A stretch of 64,000 nt of DNA from NCBI GenBank assembly GCA_930367215.1, contig OV884059.1, positions 14,408,945 to 14,472,944 on the forward strand, read 5' to 3'. The position numbers were made by a program, and so were the translations under genes. Positions 10,685 through 24,635 of the stretch are shown here, one piece after another. The DNA comes from Pollenia angustigena (Eukaryota; Arthropoda; Insecta; Diptera; Polleniidae). The notes under the pieces are model-generated. The model was given only the letters and a program-made list of their open reading frames with translations, did not search any database and was not told where the DNA came from. The first letter of the stretch is position 1, and every line of letters begins with the position of its first letter.

Positions 10685-13359
10685 TTAAAAGTAAAAAAAA
10701 ACTTTGCTCTTGTTGTAAAACTGTCAGTTGTGTTGCCGTTGGAAGTTTCTTATATAAATTCTTTTTCTATACATTTTGTGATTTTGGTGTTTATGAAAAA
10801 TGTTCTTTTATCAGTTTTTTTCTTATAAGCGTTTTTCTTATATGAAACCTTTTTTGTTAGAAAAATCGCAAAAAAGACATGGTGTTTTTGAAAATGTTTC
10901 TTATAAGCGTTTTGTTCTTATATGAGATGTTCTTATAACCGAATAATACTGTAGTGGTTTTTGCATTGCATTGTTAGAAAACACTAACAAATCAAAGCAA
11001 ATAGGTTCGATCTGTCAAAATCAGATGGCGTTTCAAACACCACCTTTATTGAATTCGCCTTAATATTGCGTTTAAAAATTTTTTCAACGCCACAAGATAT
11101 GCAGCGTTTAGAATTGAAAAATTTTTTTAGAAAACAACAAAAAAATCTAGGAAATATTTTTGACTTTTTTTCCTTTCAATGTAATTTTTGCCGTTTTTTT
11201 CATAATTAGGGCCTAAAATTAACAAATATTTTACATCAAATTAAAGACAACACTTGTAGAAAAAATATTTTATTAATTTTTTTTAAATTAACACTTTTTA
11301 ACTTTATTAACTTTTTGTTTAAAGACGGACGACACTCATTACAAGACCGATTTAAGAAGCAACAGCCGAAAAACTAAATTGATGTTAACAGTAGAGTTAC
11401 CAAATAGTAAAACTTTATGTATGAAACAGGGGAAAAAGTTAAGGTTACGAATTTTAATATAAAACAACATTCTTGAAGTGAGTTTAATAAATTTTATGTT
11501 ATTTTTTAGGATTTGTTTTGCCCTCTTTGCATAGTTTCTAGCCTTAATGTTATGATAATAATGATTATGTTATTAAAATTGCGATTTGCATTAAAGTTAT
11601 TTTTTCCCGATTTGGTACCGGTGCAATTACGTTTACGAATAACTTTATTTTTTAACATTTATGTTTGTGATTTAAAAACAAACTTCTAAAAAATAATGTT
11701 TTTCCGTACTTTTTTTTGTTCTTTATGTAGTTAAGTTTTTTGTCGGTTATAATATATATATATGTTTTTTTTTAAGTAAAAACTATTTAATTTTACGGAA
11801 TATGCAGTTGAATAATTAAAAAAAAAAATAATCTTAATTTCATTTATTTTAAATGAAATGTAAGTGATTCGTTTTTTAAAGGAATTTTAAATTGTTTAAT
11901 ATGAATATTCGTTTAAATTTAACTACAGAAGATTTTGAGTGTAGGAGATTTCTGGCATGACAGTGATTTTCTAAGGTGGTACTTGTATATAATTGTTGCT
12001 ACCGAAGGTATTTATAAATATTAACATTTTGGAGAATAATGATTATATGGGAGCCATAATTTATTATGAACCCAATACTGTTAAGAGGTTTTCAGCCGAA
12101 TAAAAGATGGTTGTGCTCAACTTTATCCTACTAAGTACATTTTTTAAGAGATTATTGGATTACAGTTGTACTTAACTAAACCAATTTTAATGTGACTACC
12201 CTTATGTTATTTCGGAGGTTGTTTGATGGGGGCTGGATAAAATCAAAGACCCCGTTTTACCTGTTTTAATATGATCCGTTCTTAGATCAAAAAAAGGCAA
12301 ACGCGGACACAGTGATTTTTAAGTCGAATGGTATTTTGAATAGTACGTTCGCTCCATTATCTTTTGAAGTTACAAAAACGAGCTCAAAAGTACAAGCACC
12401 TTCCGGGCTTAAATATCTTTAAAAGAAAGTCATAATAAATATTTGCCAACTTTTGCGGTGTACAATTCTGTGCATGTACTAGATTTATAAATAAAAAGTT
12501 TTGTCATAAAAGAAACTTAATGCTTTACAATCTCAACTAGCTTTTTATACATTAAAGAAAGCGCAAACGATGTTGTCATGCCATTTAAAACTTTAACGGC
12601 CAATTTCAACAAGTTCTTTTATAATCAGTTATTACTGTGAAACACATATTGTTAACTGAAAGTTACAGTAATAGTAATTGGTTAAATTAGCCGTAAAAGA
12701 GACGACATTGAAAGATAACGTTCTGAAAGAATTTTAATTAAGGGTTACACGAAGAAAACTACTTTGTAATCTTAAATGATCAACAAAAAAAAAAAAAAAA
12801 ACAATCCTTTTTCTTCGACTTTTAATTCTATAAAAAGTTAGTTCACATTGCTCTAATATTTAAGGGAATAATCATAATTTTCTTTTAACCATATTTAACT
12901 TTGCAGTTTTTGAAAGCTTTCATAGAATTTTGTTTATATTATTTTGTCATTTTGCTTAACTCAACATTTTCAAGTCCAAAAGTACTATGACATATTTTGG
13001 CATGTACCTTAGTACGAGTTTTTTCTTTCTGTGTAAGAGATAATATACAAAAATATTGCATAAAACTTGTAGCTAAATATATAAAATTAAATTAATCAAT
13101 AAATTACACAGGCCTGCAAAATTCGGAAAATGTTGAAAGCCTGCGACTAACATATGCATTTCTAAAGGGTTTTATTGTCCGGAATCTTTACTCAGAATTT
13201 CTCCATCACATCAGGTTTTTGCGGTATCATCAATTGAACTAAAAATAAGCTTTGTTTTTAGCCATATTCGAGACATTATAACTTGGCGAAATAACTTGAT
13301 TTACCCGATATTTCGTCTGAAAGCCCTACCAATTAATGTTAATATATCTAAGAGATATA

Positions 13360-13475
13360 CTGCCGTATTCAGAAAAAATTTAAATAGATTTGAATTGTAT
13401 TTTAAGAAAAATGTATATGAAAATTTTGCCTTAAAACACATTTCAAACTTATTTGATTTTTTATGAATACGGGAG
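13360..13475. mobile_element. MITE with CTGCCGTATTCA ends, shared by all units (copy in A)
   Basis: The left end is CTGCCGTATTCAG and the right end in reverse complement is CTCCCGTATTCAT, with ATA on both sides. The same element sits at equivalent sites at 19409-19523 in B and 26306-26421 in C, so it was present before the unit was duplicated. Related text occurs at about 30940-31010. Confidence 0.65.
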
Positions 13476-14682
13476 ATAGATTTTAAGCTATTTTTTGGCA
13501 GTTTTTTTTAAAATTTAACTTTATTTTTTATTTTTTTAATTCTGAAAATACATTTGTATTCAGCGCCAACTCAAACCCTTAGAAAGGTTTACTTTGGTCG
13601 AAGGGTTAAAAAATTGTTGGCCTTTGTTATTAAAAAACAAGTGAGAGTGCTTTATTCGGATTTATCAGGTGATGGTTTTTGATAAGAACTATGCTTAATT
13701 ATAAACCGAACTTCACGAAATTGGGCTGTGTGATTTCTAGTCATATAAAACTGTGACAGACCAACATTTATTAGAATAGCATTAGTCGTAACGGTTGCAG
13801 GCACAGTAAAGTTTTTTCAGAAAGTGAGCTTTATTTATAAAGAGCCTTGGTAAATTCTGAAACGTTCGTTAACGCTCTGATAGACGTATAGAACGGATTT
13901 GTGCAAAATCGTATATCAATATGTGAATTCCAGCACTATTTGTGCTAGTATTTATAACACAATTATCCATATATTGGGTTGGTAGCTCCACATGATTTTA
14001 TCTAGCCGCCATCAAACAACTTCTGAAATAACATAACACTCCGAAAATTCATTATTTTTTATAGTTCATCATATTGAAATTGGTAACACGAGGTCCACGA
14101 TTTTATATAGGCCCGATCAAACTACATACCTACGAAATAATATTAAGGTGGTCACATTAAAATTGTTGAGATAAATAGTCTGTTATCTGTAAATATCTAA
14201 GAAAGAAATGTTCTTAGTAGGATAAAGATGGGCACAAACAGCTTTTATGCGGCTAAAAGCCTCTAAACAGTGGTGGGTTCATAATAATATTATCACTACT
14301 ATATAATCATTAATCTCCAAAATGTTGATTTCTATACAATACCTTCAGAAGATAAAATTACAAGAATAACTTTTACACAAATCGCAATTTAAATATCATA
14401 ACAATTATAATCATTAAATTCGGGTTAGAAACCAGCCAAAGAGCGCAAAAAAAATCCTACAAAATAACATAAAGTTTATTAAACTCACTTCAAGAATGTT
14501 GTTTTATATTAAAATTTGTAACCTTAACTTATTCCCCTTTTTCATACATAAAATTTTACTATGTGGTAACTCTACTGTTAACATCAATTTAGTTTTTCAG
14601 CTGTTGCTTCTTAAATCGGTCTTCTAATGAGTGTCGTCCGTCTTAAAATAAAAAGTAAATAAAGTAAATAAAGTAAATCGAC

Positions 14683-15758
14683 GAACAGCTCATTAAAAAG
14701 AAATATAAAGATATGTAGTTATTTAGTTTGTTTGGATAAATATTGAATTTTTTTCTAAGACATGGGCATTTCCGTCAAAAGGTCTACCGTAACCGAAAAT
14801 TTATTAAAAGCTGATTATTTTACGATATTGTTATAGAGAAATATTTAGATTTTACTAATTTTATAAATTTACTCATAAATTTGTTCACTTAGATGAACAA
14901 TCAGTCTCCAAAGTGCAAACGTAATTTCGTATAGATATGTGAGAATGTTTTATTGTATGTTTTCTTAAATATTTATCTTTCTTAAAAGAGGTGATACCTA
15001 CTTATTTGATAAAAATTATTCCAAAAAAATTTTCTTACATGGTCTGTAATCTAAGGAAGAGTTCAATGAAAAATATGTTATTCGGATTAACGGTAAATTT
15101 TTATTTTATTTTGATCATTATTCAGTTTAGTTATTACCAAAAAAATTTCACGATCGAAATGTCACGTGTCGACCCAGATTTTGTCTTAAAAAAAAGAAAA
15201 TACAGAAGATTTTGGAATCAAACCAAGACATTTTAATGTAACATTGCTACGTTAAATTCTGAAAGTAGTTTGACTAAAAAATTGTGACATGACCACAAAA
15301 ACTACTTCTGTTTTTTTCACGTTCGAACCGCTACTTCTTTCGCCATTATCTTTGGCCTAGAATCGAGCCCTCCATAAACTTTAGCATAGATAACAGTGCT
15401 TTCTTAGTGCTATAATTTAAGGGTTAAGAAAACGTAAAAATATTTTTTGCTAAAAAAATGCAATTGCATTTTTGATGCGCACGACTGTCACGTTCAACAC
15501 TTTGGAATTACCCATATGCATCGACTTTTATATAAATTTAATTAAGCGCGTTTAAAATAGCGCATTTTATTTCTATATTTTTGAACGCTGTGAATTGGTG
15601 CGATTTGAGAAGAGAAAAAGAGCGCGATTTCGTTATAAAAAGTTGACAACGCTGGTTTTTATGTGTGACACCGACAATGCTGGACGGGATATAAGCAAAA
15701 ATTGATATGCCACTTGTCAAATGCATGACAAGCAGTTGACATGTGTATTTGGCCCCTA
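14683..15758. other. Spacer between foldback elements A and B
   Basis: Sequence after the truncated right arm of A and before the left terminus of the next element. It has no counterpart in the right arm of C, so it is probably ancestral flanking DNA carried along in the duplication. It recurs at 20716-21656 in B, where the last part is missing through a deletion of about 210 bp. It contains an 81-codon frame (see 14991-15236). Nothing else is recognised. Confidence 0.65.
14991..15236 (+). other. 81-codon open frame in the spacer, probably not a gene
   Basis: The frame opens MIPTYLIKIIPKKF and contains a hydrophobic stretch (LFGLTVNFYFILIIIQF) followed by a basic tail (LKKRKYRRFWNQ). It would be a single-pass membrane protein if expressed. 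The copy in B differs at residues 17, 20, 47 and 50, and only one of the five substitution events I saw is silent. That pattern gives no sign of protein-level constraint. No domain is recognised. Confidence 0.2.
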
Positions 15759-16645
15759 AAGACTTTTATTCAACTTTTTGTTTTACATTGAATAATAACG
15801 GTTTGAGATGGATTTTTTTTTTAATTCACAAAATAACTGTTATAACAGAATCGCTTTTGAAAAAACTTATAACCGTTACGGCCCCTGCTCTATTTTGATT
15901 ATAAGCAATACCATTTTTTTGTTATTTGCTTTGTAAGTCCCTTGCATTTGAATATACCAATTTAGAGGATTTAATTTATTCTCAAGCTCTTTCTATTATT
16001 TTTTAAAACATAATTACCTACTATGTATTTTACAAAACCGGAGACCACCGTGAAGTTAAATTTATTTTTTAATTAAAAAAAAAAAAATATTGATCCTGCT
16101 TTTAATAATAAAGATGACGGATTATGAAAAAAGATGACCAAAAGAGGACACAAATTTTATACCTACCTAGAGCCAGTTAAAATAGATGAGAGTTTATATT
16201 TTTTATAATAAAAAGTTTTCTGAAGAAACAATTCTTCCAACAAAAAATAGCGAAATACAAAATAAACAATATCTGGCCCTAAATAAGTTAAAATTTATAC
16301 ATATGTACATATGTATGTAGGTACCTATTGAATTTTCCAATATTTAAAATTTTATAATAGAGTTTAATAGTCTTTAAATTAAAAAAAAATTAATTAAAAA
16401 ATATTCATCATTAACTTACGCTGCTTCCAATATTTATTAATTCCAATTTTAGTTTAAACAAACGCGCGAACCGCTACCCGTTTGATTTACCGTATAATTG
16501 ACTTTGGTAACACTATCACAAGCTTTGTGCTTTGAATAGTAAACAAGATTAAAACAATTTGATGTATTGAATTTGCATTGACAAAAACAACAATACAGGG
16601 CTCTACTATTTCTTTGCTTTTGCCTTTTAGAGACATTTTTTCTTC
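15759..16645 (+). repeat. Outer left arm of the foldback element (between A and B)
   Basis: This stretch is mirrored on the right side of C in two pieces, 31184-31458 and 36531-36774. Matching words in inverted form include aataactgttataacag, agctctttctatta, catcattaactta, gcgcgaac and acagggctctact. The outermost match begins near AAGACTTTTATTCAAC, which I take as the approximate element terminus. Confidence 0.7.
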
Positions 16646-19408
16646 TCTTTTTACATCACTTCATATGAATTTCAACATGCAAAAACAGAATATCAAACGC
16701 CAACAACAAAACACTGAACAATGCCAATAACAGCAACAACAAACCAAAACTTTTTACACATTATCTGCTTCATTGAATAATATTATATACATACGTCCTG
16801 ATTGTATTAAACGCAAGGCCAAAAATTTCATTGAAAGCACCAACAAAGTCAAAAATATTTTATAATTTTGTTGTTGCTTTCTACAGAAAGTCATATACAT
16901 GTATGTATGTAGCGCCAGGCGCATTCAACTACAGGTGGTGTCGGAACTACAACAATCCAACAACAACAGAAACAACATAGTGGTTTTTGCATTGCATTGT
17001 TAGTGTTAACGGCTCGAAATGTCAAGCATTCTTAGAAAACACTAACAAATCAAAGCAAATAGGTTCGATCTGTCAAAATCAGATGGCGTTACAAACACCA
17101 CCTTTATTGAATTCGCCTTAATATTGCGTTTAAAAATTTTTTCAACGCCACAAGATATGCAGCGTTTAGAATTGAAAAATTTAGTACAAAATTTCTGTAG
17201 AAAACAACAACAAAAAAATCTAGGAAATATTTTTGACTTTTTTCCTTTCAATGTAATTTTTGCCGTTTTTTTCATAATTAGGGCCTAAAATTAACAAATA
17301 TTTTACATCAAATTAAAGACAACACTTGTAGAAAAAATATTTTATTAATTTTTTTTAAATTAACGCTTTTTAACTTTATTAACTTTTTGTTTAAAGACGG
17401 ACGACCACTCATTACAAGACCGATTTAAGAAGCAACAGCCGAAAAACTAAATTGATGTTAACAGTAGAGTTACCAAATAGTAAAACTTTATGTATGAAAC
17501 AGGGGAAAAAGTTAAGGTTACGAATTTTAATATAAAACAACATTCTTGAAGTGAGTTTAATAAATTTTATGTTATTTTTTAGGATTTGTTTTGCCCTCTT
17601 TGCATAGTTTCTAGCCTTAATGTTATGATAATAATGATTATGATATTAAAATTGCGATTTGCATTAAAGTTATTTTTTCCCGATTTGGTACCGGTACAAT
17701 TACGTTTACGAATAACTTTATTTTTTAACATTTATGTTTGTGATTCAAAAACAAACTTCTAAAAAATAATGTTTTTCCGTACTTTTTTTTGTTCTTTATG
17801 TAGTTAAGTTTTTTGTCGGTTATAATATATATATATATGTTTTTTTTAAGTAAAAACTATTTAATTTTACGGAATATGCAGTTGAATAATTAAAAAAAAA
17901 AATAATCTTAATTTCATTTATTTTAAATGAAATGTAAGTGATTCGTTTTTTAAAGGAATTTTAAATTGTTTAATATGAATATTCGTTTAAATTTAACTAC
18001 AGAAGATTTTGAGTGTAGGAGATTTCTGGCATGACAGTGATTTTCTAAGGGGGTACTTGTATATAATTGTTCCTACCGAAGGTATTGTATAAATATTAAC
18101 ATTTTGGAGAAAAATGATTATATGGGAGCCATAATTTATTATGAACCCAATACTGTTTAGAGGTTTTCAGCCGCATAAAAGATGGTTGTGCTCAACTTTA
18201 TCCTACTAAGTACATTTTTTAAGAGATTATTGGATTACAGTTGTACTTAACTAAACCAATTTTAATGTGACTACTCTTATGTTATTTCGGAGGTTGTTTG
18301 ATGGGGGCTGGATAAAATCAAAGACCCCGTTTTACCTGTTTTAATATGATCCGTTCTTAGATCAAAAAAAGGCAAACGCGGACACAGTGATTTTCAAGTC
18401 GAATGGTATTTTGAATAGTACGTTCGCTCCATTATCTTTTGAAGTTACAAAAACGAGCTCAAACGTACAAGCACCTTCCGGGCTTAAATATCTTTAAAAG
18501 AAAGTCATAATAAATATTTGCCAACTTTTGCGGTGTACAATTCTGTGCATGTAGATTTATAAATAAAAAGTTTTGTCATAAAAGAAACTTAATGCTTTAC
18601 AATCTCAACTAGCTTTTTATACATTAAAGAAAGCGCAAACGATGTTGTCATGCCATTTAAAACTTTAACGGCCAATTTGAACAAGTTCTCTTATAATCAG
18701 TTATTACTGTGAAACACATATTGTTAACTGAAAGTTAAAGTAATAGTAATTGGTTAAATTAGCCGTAAAAGAGGCGACATTGAAAGATAACGTTCTGAAA
18801 GGATTTTAATTAAGGGTTACACGAATAAAACTACTTTGTAATCTTAAATGATCAACAAAAAAAAAACAATCCTTTTTCTTCGACTTTTAATTCTATAAAA
18901 AGTTCACATTGCTCTAATATTTAAGGTAATAATCATAATATTCTTTTAACCATATTTAACTTTGCAGTTTTTGAAAGCTTTCATAGAATTTTGTTTATAT
19001 TATTTTGTCATTTTGCTTAACTCAACTCAGTACTATGACATATTTTGGCATGTACCTTAGTACGAGTTTTTTCTTTCTGTGTAAGAGATAATATACAAAA
19101 ATATTGCATAAAACTTGTAGCTAAACATATAAAATTAAATTAATCAATAAATTACACAGGCCTGCAAAATTCGGAAAATGTTGAAAGCCTGCGACTAACA
19201 TATGCATTTCTAAAGGGTTTTATTGTGCGGAATCTCTACTCAGAATTTCTCCATCACATCAGGTTTTTGCGGTATCATCAATTGAACTAAAAATAAGCTT
19301 TGTTTTTAGCCATATTCGAGACATTATAACTTGGCGAAATAACTTGATTTACCTGATATTTCGTCTCAAAGCCCTACCAATTAAGGTTAATATATCTAAG
19401 AGATATAC

Positions 19409-19523
19409 TGCCGTATTCAGAAAAAATTTAAATAGATTTGAATTGTATTTTAAGAAAAATGTATATGAAAATTTTGCCTTAAAACACATTTCAAACTTAT
19501 TTGATTTTTTATGAATACGGCAG
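19409..19523. mobile_element. MITE with CTGCCGTATTCA ends (copy in B)
   Basis: Orthologous to 13360-13475, at the same place in the loop. Its ends are CTGCCGTATTCA on both sides here. Confidence 0.6.
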
Positions 19524-21037
19524 ATAGATTTTAAGCTATTTTTCGGCAGTTTTTTTAAAATTTAACTTTATTTTTTATTTTTTTAATTCTGAAAATACAT
19601 TTGTATTCAGCGCCAACTCAAACCCTTAGAAAGGTTTACTTTGGTCGAAGGGTTAAAAAATTGTTGGCCTTTGTTATTAAAAAACAAGTGAGAGTGCTTT
19701 ATTCGGATTTATCAGGTGATGGCTTTTGATAAGAACTATGCTTAATTATAAACCGAACTTCACGAAATTGGGCTGTGTGATTTCTAGTCATATAAAACTG
19801 TGACAGACCAACATTTATTAGAATAGCATTAGTCGTAACGGTTGCAGGCACAGTTAATTTTTTTCAGAAAGTGAGCTTTATAAAGAGCCTTGGTAAATTC
19901 TGAAACGTTCGTTAACGCTCTGATAGACGTATAGAACGGATTTGTGCAAAATCGTATATCAATATGTGAATTCCAGCATTATTTGTGCTAGTATTTATAA
20001 CACAATTATCCATATATTGGGTTGGTAGCTCCACATGATTTTATCTAGCCGCCATCAAACAACTTCCGAAATAACATAACACTCCGAAAATATCATTATT
20101 TTTTATAGTTCATCATATTGAAATTGGTAACACGAGGTCCACGATTTTATATAGGCCCGATCAAACTACATACCTACGAAATAATATTAAGGTGGTCACA
20201 TTAAAATTGTTGAGATAAATAGTCTGTTATCTGTAAATATCTAAGAAAGAAATGTTCTTAGTAGGATAAAGATGGGCACAAACAGCTTTTATGCGGCTAA
20301 AAGCCTATAAACAGTGGTGGGTTCATAATAATATTATCACTACTATATAATCATTAATCTCCAAAATGTTGATTTCTATACAATACCTTCAGAAGATAAA
20401 ATTACAAGAATAACTTTTACACAAATCGCAATTTAAATATCATAACAATTATAATCATTAAATTCGGGTTAGAAACCAGCCAAAGAGCGCAAAAAAAATC
20501 CTACAAAATAACATAAAGTTTATTAAACTCACTTCAAGAATGTTGTTTTATATTAAAATTTGTAACCTTAACTTATTCCCCTTTTTCATACATAAAATTT
20601 TACTATGTGGTAACTCTACTGTTAACATCAATTTAGTTTTTCAGCTGTTGCTTCTTAAATCGGTCTTCTAATGAGTGTCGTCCGTCTTAAAATAAAAAGT
20701 AAATAAAGTAAATCGACGAACAGCTCATTAAAAAGAAATATAAAGATATGTAGTTATTTAGTTTGTTTGGATAAATATTGAATTTTTTTTCTAAGACATG
20801 GGCATTTCCGTCAAAAGGTCTACCGTAACCGAAAATTTAAACGTTATTAAAAGCTGATTATTTTACGATATTGTTATAGAGAAATATTTAGATTTTACTA
20901 ATTTTATAAATTTACTCATAAATTTGTTCACTTAGATGAACAATCAGTCTCCAAAGTGCAAACGTAATTTCGTATAGATACATATGTGAGAATGTTTTAT
21001 TGTATGTTTTCTTAAATATTTATCTTTCTTAAAAGAG

Positions 21038-21283
21038 GTGATACCTACTTATTTGATAAAAATTATTCCAAAAAAATTTTCTTACATTGTCTGTTATCTA
21101 AGGAAGAGTTCAATGAAAAATATGTTATTCGGATTAACGGTAAATTTTTATTTTATTTTAATCATTATTCAGTTTAATTATTACGGAAAAAATTTCACGA
21201 TCGAAATGTCACGTGTCGACCCAGATTTTGTCTTAAAAAAAAGAAAATACAGAAGATTTTGGAATCAAACCAAGACATTTTAA
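21038..21283 (+). other. Second copy of the 81-codon spacer frame
   Basis: Same frame as 14991-15236 with four amino-acid replacements (M17I, N20Y, S47N, Q50G). The open frame survives in both copies, but the replacements are unconservative for such a short peptide. Recent duplication explains the conservation better than selection. Confidence 0.2.
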
Positions 21284-22379
21284 TGTAACATTGCTACGTT
21301 AAATTCTGAAAGTAGTTTGACTAAAAAATTGTGACATGACCACAAAAACTACTTCTGTTTTTTTCACGTTCGAACCGCTACTTCTTTCGCCATTATCTTT
21401 GGCCTAGAATCGAGCCCTCCATAAACTTTAGCATAGATAACAGTGCTTTCTTAGTGCTATAATTTAAGGGTTAAGAAAACGTAAAAATATTTTTTGCTAA
21501 AAAAATGCAATTGCATTTTTGATGCGCACGACTGTCACGTTCAACACTTTGGAATTACCCATATGCATCGACTTTTATATAAATTTAATTAAGCGCGTTT
21601 AAAATAGCGCATTTTATTTCTATATTTTTGAACGCTGTGAATTGGTGCGATTTGAGAAAATAACTGTTATAACAGAATCGCTTTTGGAAAAACTTATAAC
21701 CGTTACGGTCCCTGCTCTATTTTGATTATAAGCAATACCATTTTTTTGTTATTTGCTTTGTAAGTCCCTTGCATTTGAATATACCAATTTAGAGGATTTA
21801 ATTTATTCTCAAGCTCTTTCTATTATTTTTTAAAACATAATTACCTACTATGTATTTTACAAAACCGGAGACCACCGTGAAGTTAAATTTATTTTTTAAT
21901 AAAAAAAAAAAAAAATAGGTATTGATCCTGCTTTTAATAATAAAGATGACGGATTATGAAAAAATATGACCAAAAGAGGACACAAATTTTATACCTACCT
22001 AGATGGCAGCCAGTTAAAATAGATGAGAGTTAATTTTTTTTATAATAAAAAGTTTTCTGAATAAACAATTCTTCCAACAAAAAAATAGCGAAATACAAAA
22101 TAAACAATATCTGGCCCTAAATAAGTTAAAATTTATACATATGTAGGTACCTATTGAATTTTCCAATATTTAAAATTTTATAATAGAGTTTAATAGTCTT
22201 TAAATTAAAAAAAAATTAATTAAAAAATATTCATCATTAACTTACGCTGCTTCCAATATTTATTAATTCCAATTTTAGTTTAAACAAACGCGCGAACCGC
22301 TACCCGTTTGATTTACCGTATAATTGACTTTGGTAACACTATCACAAGCTTTGTGCTTTGAATAGTAAACAAGATTAAA

Positions 22380-23141
22380 GGCCGCTTTAGCCGACCGTAA
22401 ATGTAATTAAATGCAATGTAAAGTACCGTAACGTACTGTAAGCTCGTTTGTGCACTTATAGAACATGTAAGAACGTGTCAGCTGTTTTTCACAACCAAAA
22501 ACAAAAAAGCATTAGTATACACAAAACAACACACACAGTGATGAGAATTAAAAATGTTGAAATGGTGACCGCTTTGTAGAAAAAGTACCAAGTGATTTAA
22601 ATAGTATTAAAACTGTATTTCTTGCATGTATAAATAAATAAATAATTTAATATTTGATAATAATATTACAGATTTACAAAAAACAAATATGTATTATATC
22701 ATATTCGTACACATGTTCTTACATTAATTTCAAAATGTGCATACACCTAAACAAGGTTTTGATACCACTAAAAACCAGACTTTGTTTGTTTGTGGATATG
22801 TATACATTTGTTAGTTTTATACATCTAAGCATATATTTGTATAAATGAAAATATGTATGGATTGTAACTTATTTTCTCAAAAGTCCACAGATATTATAAC
22901 TGAAAAAGTACCAAATAAAAAGAGTGATTTTACCCGCATTGCATTTAAAATATAAGCAGCCCATCACTATCTACAACTGTCACGTAACCTCGTAATGAAA
23001 TTCTATTTTCTACAGGTTGGCACGTTACGGTTAAGTGACATTACAGTCAGTTAAGCATTTGCATTGCTTTTCATATAACAGAAACGATCAGCTGTTTACA
23101 TTACATTTACATTTCTACATTTACGGTCGGCTAATGAGACC
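22380..23141. mobile_element. TTAA-flanked element with GGYCKCWTTAGCCGACCG ends
   Basis: The left end is GGCCGCTTTAGCCGACCGTA and the right end in reverse complement is GGTCTCATTAGCCGACCGTA. TTAAA flanks both sides. The empty site aagattaaaacaattt is visible in the A/B junction at about 16550-16566, so the insertion is certain. The duplication may be TTAA or TTAAA because the target itself is TTAAAA. The interior has no transposase; a 64-codon frame at 22654 is low complexity. Confidence 0.8.
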
Positions 23142-24502
23142 TTAAAACAATTTGATGTATTGAATTTGCATTGACAAAAACAACAATACAGGGCTCTACT
23201 TTTTCTTTCCTTTTGCCTTTTAGAGACATTTTTTCTTCTCTTTTTACATCACTTCATATGAACTACAACATGCAAAAACAAAATATCAAACGCCAACAAC
23301 AAAACACTGAACAATGCCAATAACAGCAACAACAAACCAAAACTTTTTACACATTATCTGCTTCATTGAATAATATTATATACATACGTCCTGATTGTAT
23401 TAAACGCAAGGCCAAAAATTTCATTGAAAGCACCAACAAAGTCAAAAATATTTTATAATTTTGTTGTTGCTTTCTACAGAAAGTCATATACATGTATGTA
23501 TGTAGCGCCAGGCGCATTCAACTACAGGTGGTGTCGGAACTACAACAATCCAACAACAACAGAAACAACATAGTGGTTTTTGCATTGCATTGTTAGTGTT
23601 AACGGCTCGAAATGTCAAGCATTCTTAGAAAACACTAACAAATCAAAGCAAATAGGTTCGATCTGTCAAAATCAGATGGCGTTTCAAACACCACCTTTAT
23701 TGAATTCGCCTTAATATTGCGTTTAAAAATTTTTTTCAACGCCACAAGATATGCAGCGTTTAGAATTGAAAAATTTAGTACAAAATTTCTGTAGAAAACA
23801 ACAACAAAAAAATCTAGGAAATATTTTTGACTTTTTTCCATTCAATGTAATTTTTGCCGTTTTTTTCATAATTAGGACCTAAAATTAACAAATATTTTAC
23901 ATCAAATTAAAGACAACACTTTTAGGAAAAATATTTTATTAATTTTTTTTATATTAACACTTTTTAACTTTATTAACTTTTTGTTTAAAGACGGACGACA
24001 CTCATTACAAGACCGATTTAAGAAGCAACAGCCGAAAAACTAAATTGATGTTAACAGTAGAGTTACCAAATAGTAAAACTTTATGTATGAAACAGGGGAA
24101 AAAGTTAAGGTTACGAATTTTAATATAAAACAACATTCTTGAAGTGAGTTTAATAAATTTTATGTTATTTTTTAGGATTTGTTTTGCCCTCTTTGCATAG
24201 TTTCTAGCCTTAATGTTATGATAATAATGATTATGATATTAAAATTGCGATTTGCATTAAAGTTATTTTTCCCCGATTTGGTACCGGTAAAATTACGTTT
24301 ACGAATAACTTTATTTTTTAACATTTATGTTTGTGATTCATAAACAAACTTCTAAAAAATAATGTTTTTCCGTACTTTTTTTTGTTCTTTATGTAGTTAA
24401 GTTTTTTGTCGGTTATAATATATATATATGTTTTTTTTTTAAGTAAAAACTATTTAATTTTACGGAATATGCAGTTGAATAATTAAAAAAAAATTAATCT
24501 TA

Positions 24503-24635
24503 CTGCCTGTTTTTAGAAAACGTAAACAAGTGAGTGAGTGAGAAATTATATTGAAAACAAATTTTCGTTTTTTATTGTTGTTTTCAATATAATTTCTCAC
24601 TCACTCACTTGCTTACGTTTTCTAAAAACTGGCAG
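24503..24635. mobile_element. Hairpin MITE with CTGCC ends, TTA duplication, empty site known
   Basis: A and B read aatcttaatttc here; C has 133 bp inserted with TTA duplicated on both sides. The arms run CTGCCTGTTTTTAGAAAACG and continue through caagtgagtgagtgagaaat to gaaaac with almost perfect complementarity, leaving a loop of under 30 bp. It is a young insertion, since it is unique to C. Confidence 0.9.

Larger units (their letters stand above)
9856..10951. mobile_element. pogo-like TIR element inside unit A
   Basis: Units B and C show the empty site acaacatagtggtt. Here the TA is duplicated (9854-9855 and 10952-10953) around 1,096 bp. The right end in reverse complement is CAGTATTATTCGGTTATAAG and the left end is CGTATTTATCGGATATAAG, close to the CAGTATAATTCG type I recall for pogo. 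Inside are several TTATAAGCGTTT and CTTATATAAGAAA words and two nested MITEs, but no transposase. It inserted after the units diverged, since only A has it. Confidence 0.8.
9523..16645 (+). repeat. Tandem foldback unit A
   Basis: First of three head-to-tail units. The left arm runs 9523-12261 (less a 1.1-kb insertion), the loop about 12262-13980, and a shortened right arm 13981-14682. The right arm is the reverse complement of the inner left arm: for example gtcgtccgtctt, cttcaagaatgttgttttata, gtggtaactctactgttaac, cctactaagtaca and ccatcaaacaac all recur inverted. A spacer follows (14683-15758), then the left end of the next element. Apart from insertions the unit is about 6.0 kb. No protein-coding gene is evident in it. 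Confidence 0.85.
16646..23239 (+). repeat. Tandem foldback unit B
   Basis: Second head-to-tail unit: left arm 16646-18337, loop to 20023, truncated right arm 20024-20715, spacer 20716-21656, then the left terminus region of the C element to 23239. It matches A closely throughout, with scattered substitutions and small indels. It lacks A's pogo-like insertion, has lost about 210 bp at 21656, and carries a 762-bp TTAA-flanked insertion at 22380-23141. The truncation point of the right arm is the same in A and B, so the truncated form was what got duplicated. Confidence 0.85.
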
